Assembly (NCBI GenBank): GCA_016200365.1
Contig: JACQEW010000129.1
Location: forward strand, 1 to 6,238
Length of the DNA stretch: 6,238 nt
Direction: 5' to 3'
Source of the DNA: Nitrospinota bacterium
GTDB lineage: Bacteria > Nitrospinota > Nitrospinia > UBA9942
How positions within the stretch are numbered: position 1 is the first letter of the stretch; each line of letters starts with the position of its first letter. The notes below the pieces were generated by a model that did no database searches, was not told the origin of the DNA, and saw nothing but the letters and a program-made list of their open reading frames with translations. Shown piece by piece: positions 4,509 through 6,238 of this stretch. The translations under genes and the position numbers were made by a program.

Positions 4509-5303
4509 ATGATAGAGATAAATTCTTTTACAACAGGAATATTGGGCAGAACAGGATTAACGGTCGGAAGGCTTGGAGTTTCCGGCGGTTACGGCGCTCC
4601 TGCAAAAGCCTTTGAGATGGCTTTTGAGAGGGGATGTAATTATTTTTATCACGGGTCTTTACGCCGTGAGGGGATGAATACGGCTATACGAAACCTCTGT
4701 GCGAGAGGCATGCGTGATAAAATTATAGTAGTTGTTCAGGTTTATTGGCGTGTTGAATTCCTTTTCCGCAGAAGCTTTGAGAAATTTTTACAAAAAACAG
4801 GGCTTGATGGCGTAGATATAATCCTCCTCGGATGGTATAATTCACATCCTTCTCAGAAAATCCTTGATATATGTGCAGAGTTGAAAGAGAAAAGACTTAC
4901 TCGCTTTATAGCAATTTCAGGTCATAATCGTAAAGTCTTTCCTGAATTTGCAAAGACAGGAAATTATGATATTTTCCATATTCGTTATAACGCTGCAAAC
5001 CGTGGTGCAGAGACAGAGGTCTTTCCAAATCTTGATGCAGTAAACCGCCCCGGTATTGTTACATATACCGCTACCCGCTGGGGAGGACTTGTTAACCCCA
5101 AAAAGATGCCAAAAGGGGAGAGAACCCCACTCGCATCAGACTGCTACCGTTTTGTCCTCAGTAATCCTAATGTGAATGTCTGTATAGCAGGTCCTAAAAA
5201 TATGGAGCAGATGACTGAGGCGCTTACTACACTTGATAAGGGACCATTATCTCAAGAAGAAATGGCACGGATGCGCCGTATTGGCGACCATCTTCGCACT
5301 TAG
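4509..5303 (+). CDS. Aldo/keto-reductase-fold protein lacking the usual catalytic tetrad
   Basis: A 264-residue protein from ATG 4509, which has GAAAAGG seven bases upstream. A TTG at 4467 would add 14 residues that look unlike the family and lacks a good ribosome site. The (beta/alpha)8 aldo/keto reductase pattern is clear: LGRTGLTVGRLGVSGGYG (12-29), FEMAFERGCNYF (35-46), VDIILLGWYNS (102-112), AELKEKRLTRFIAISGHNRK (123-142) and the NADPH-phosphate-binding-like NVNVCIAGPKNMEQMTEAL (221-239). In classical members an Asp, Tyr, Lys and His form the catalytic tetrad; here the aligned positions appear to be Y47, R53, Q77 or a neighbour, and G108. I recall a divergent subgroup with NYFY-GS-RR and LLGW-N motifs, so this is probably subgroup-wide rather than decay. 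The frame is intact. It may bind a nucleotide without classical carbonyl reduction. The gene is single and converges with the nuclease pseudogene. Confidence 0.8.
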   Translation: MIEINSFTTGILGRTGLTVGRLGVSGGYGAPAKAFEMAFERGCNYFYHGSLRREGMNTAIRNLCARGMRDKIIVVVQVYWRVEFLFRRSFEKFLQKTGLDGVDIILLGWYNSHPSQKILDICAELKEKRLTRFIAISGHNRKVFPEFAKTGNYDIFHIRYNAANRGAETEVFPNLDAVNRPGIVTYTATRWGGLVNPKKMPKGERTPLASDCYRFVLSNPNVNVCIAGPKNMEQMTEALTTLDKGPLSQEEMARMRRIGDHLRT

Positions 5304-5331
5304 AAAAATCCCACCTATTACAAGTTCCCCT

Positions 5332-6238
5332 TTATTCCTCCTCCTTAACTCCCCTTGGCTGGCTTACTATAACACTTTCTTCTGGGGAAGAAAACTGCTT
5401 AACCTTTTCTAATACACACTCATCCAATTTACCCAAGTCCACAGCCTTTTCCAATGCGTTTGTATCAAGTCTTGAGACCTCATTCCATAATCCTGCATCA
5501 CGAACTATTTTCTCAAGCTCTCTTCTCTTCGGGTCATCTGCATTCGGGAATTTCAGTCTTTCTCTGAATGTAACCTTTACTGTATGGTCGCTCCCTTTTA
5601 TTATTTCCATGTCTTCTTTTTTAGCATAGGCGATAAGGTCTGCCCTTATTTCCTCTTTTTCCATCTCTATATCTTTCAGCTTATTCCAGACTGCTGTGTA
5701 TTTATTAACCAGTGTTACTCCATCATCCGCAAGATATTCTTTTGGAGGCAAGCCGTCTACCCTGACAAGATGTTTCTTTGCAGGGCAATATTCCCAATAA
5801 TCGCACCATTCGCACAGGAACAAGGTAATGCCAGATAAGTTTTACCTCTTTAACATCAGAAAACCTTTCCCTTATTCCAATCTCATAAAGGGCTAATTGT
5901 CTGTCTTCATTAAGATATTCCTGCAAAGGAAGACTTCCCGATGTCTTATAGTCGTGAATCTCAAAGATATTGCCCTTTGTTCTGTCAAGACGGTCTATAA
6001 ATCCTCTCATTTTATATCTGCCGTCTTTAGATAGTAAAAAACTTATAGAATCTTCTATCCATATTGTAACAGCATGATTAAACGGGGCATATCTTGAATA
6101 ATAATTCGTCAGACATTTAATACCTGTCCCCATGTAGTTCTGAGGCGTGAGTTCCTTCCTTGTAATCCTGACAACATCGTTCCAGTTCTTATCCCACTGG
6201 TTACTGTAAAAATTTACCAGATCATCGAGCGTAAGAAG
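5332..6238 (-). pseudogene. RecB-like PD-(D/E)XK nuclease, frameshifted and probably internally deleted (5' end off right edge)
   Basis: The upstream frame is open from the right edge and gives 140 family-like residues. It has the nuclease motif: RGFIDRLD (D82), IFEIHDYKTS (E93, D96, K98) and QLALY (Q114, Y118), ending at KLIWHYLV (codon 5819-5821). Downstream, in another frame, CEWCDYWEYCPAKKHL gives the C-x2-C-x5-C part of an Fe-S cluster as in Cas4, AddB and other PDDEXK_1 nucleases. It is followed by about 145 helical residues ending in KEEE at the stop (5332-5334). The two pieces meet around 5816-5824. In relatives I recall, some 35-45 residues separate the HYLV strand from the cysteines; here nothing does, so an out-of-frame deletion is more likely than a one-base slip. 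An open frame from ATG 6133 to 5723 runs into non-homologous sequence after the junction. The ancestral role, a DNA repair or processing exonuclease, is inferred. Confidence 0.75.

Noticed and set aside
5332..5823. Independent 163-residue Cys-rich protein
   Set aside because: It starts at a TTG in the middle of the conserved cysteine motif and its content is the normal C-terminal part of the RecB-like nuclease whose core lies directly upstream.
5584..5838. Plus-strand 84-codon frame
   Set aside because: It is antisense to the nuclease C-terminal half, which has a clear cysteine motif and continuous homology-like sequence.

Overview
The window reads as a piece of an AT-leaning, anaerobe-type bacterial chromosome. 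Its repeats and gene families (a radical SAM enzyme fused to a protochlorophyllide-reductase-like tail, C/G-rich palindromes encoding Pro/Gly-rich peptides, and a 'CATTGCGAG...CTCGCAATG' palindrome) resemble what I know from Nitrospirota and former Deltaproteobacteria. This placement is inference and not proven by any marker gene.

Layout, left to right. 1-255 (minus) is the N-terminal cytoplasmic part of a CorA-type divalent cation channel that runs off the left edge. 256-435 is a divergent promoter region. 436-3435 (plus) is a tight three-gene run: a class I SAM-dependent methyltransferase, a radical SAM/SPASM enzyme of the NirJ/AhbC/AhbD-like group with a C-terminal PCP_red domain, and an uncharacterised protein with a conserved-looking RNLVHP motif. 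The gaps are 15 and 9 nt, so co-transcription is likely. 3464-4172 (minus) is a type II toxin-antitoxin pair, with a ribbon-helix-helix antitoxin first and an overlapping PIN-domain (DUF3368-like) toxin second. 4173-4508 is a 336-nt gap holding the toxin-antitoxin promoter, a 13-bp tandem duplication, a candidate plus-strand promoter and a 142-bp palindromic element. 4509-5303 (plus) is an aldo/keto-reductase-fold protein whose catalytic tetrad positions are all replaced. 5332-6238 (minus) is a RecB-like PD-(D/E)XK nuclease with an Fe-S-type cysteine cluster. It is broken by a frameshift, probably with an internal deletion, and its 5' end lies beyond the right edge.

The most notable signal is that the radical SAM gene has absorbed two C/G-rich palindromic repeats in frame: one (itself apparently nested) just after the radical SAM cysteine motif, the other exactly at the joint between the SPASM and PCP_red domains. 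Both are read in the same phase and give PPxPPFxKGGxGG-like peptides. A different palindromic family sits between a good candidate promoter and the aldo/keto reductase gene. Repeat invasion of coding and regulatory DNA is therefore the theme of the window. I see no CRISPR array, tRNA, rRNA or transposase gene, and no clear new defence or biosynthetic system beyond the three-gene operon, whose substrate cannot be read from sequence alone.
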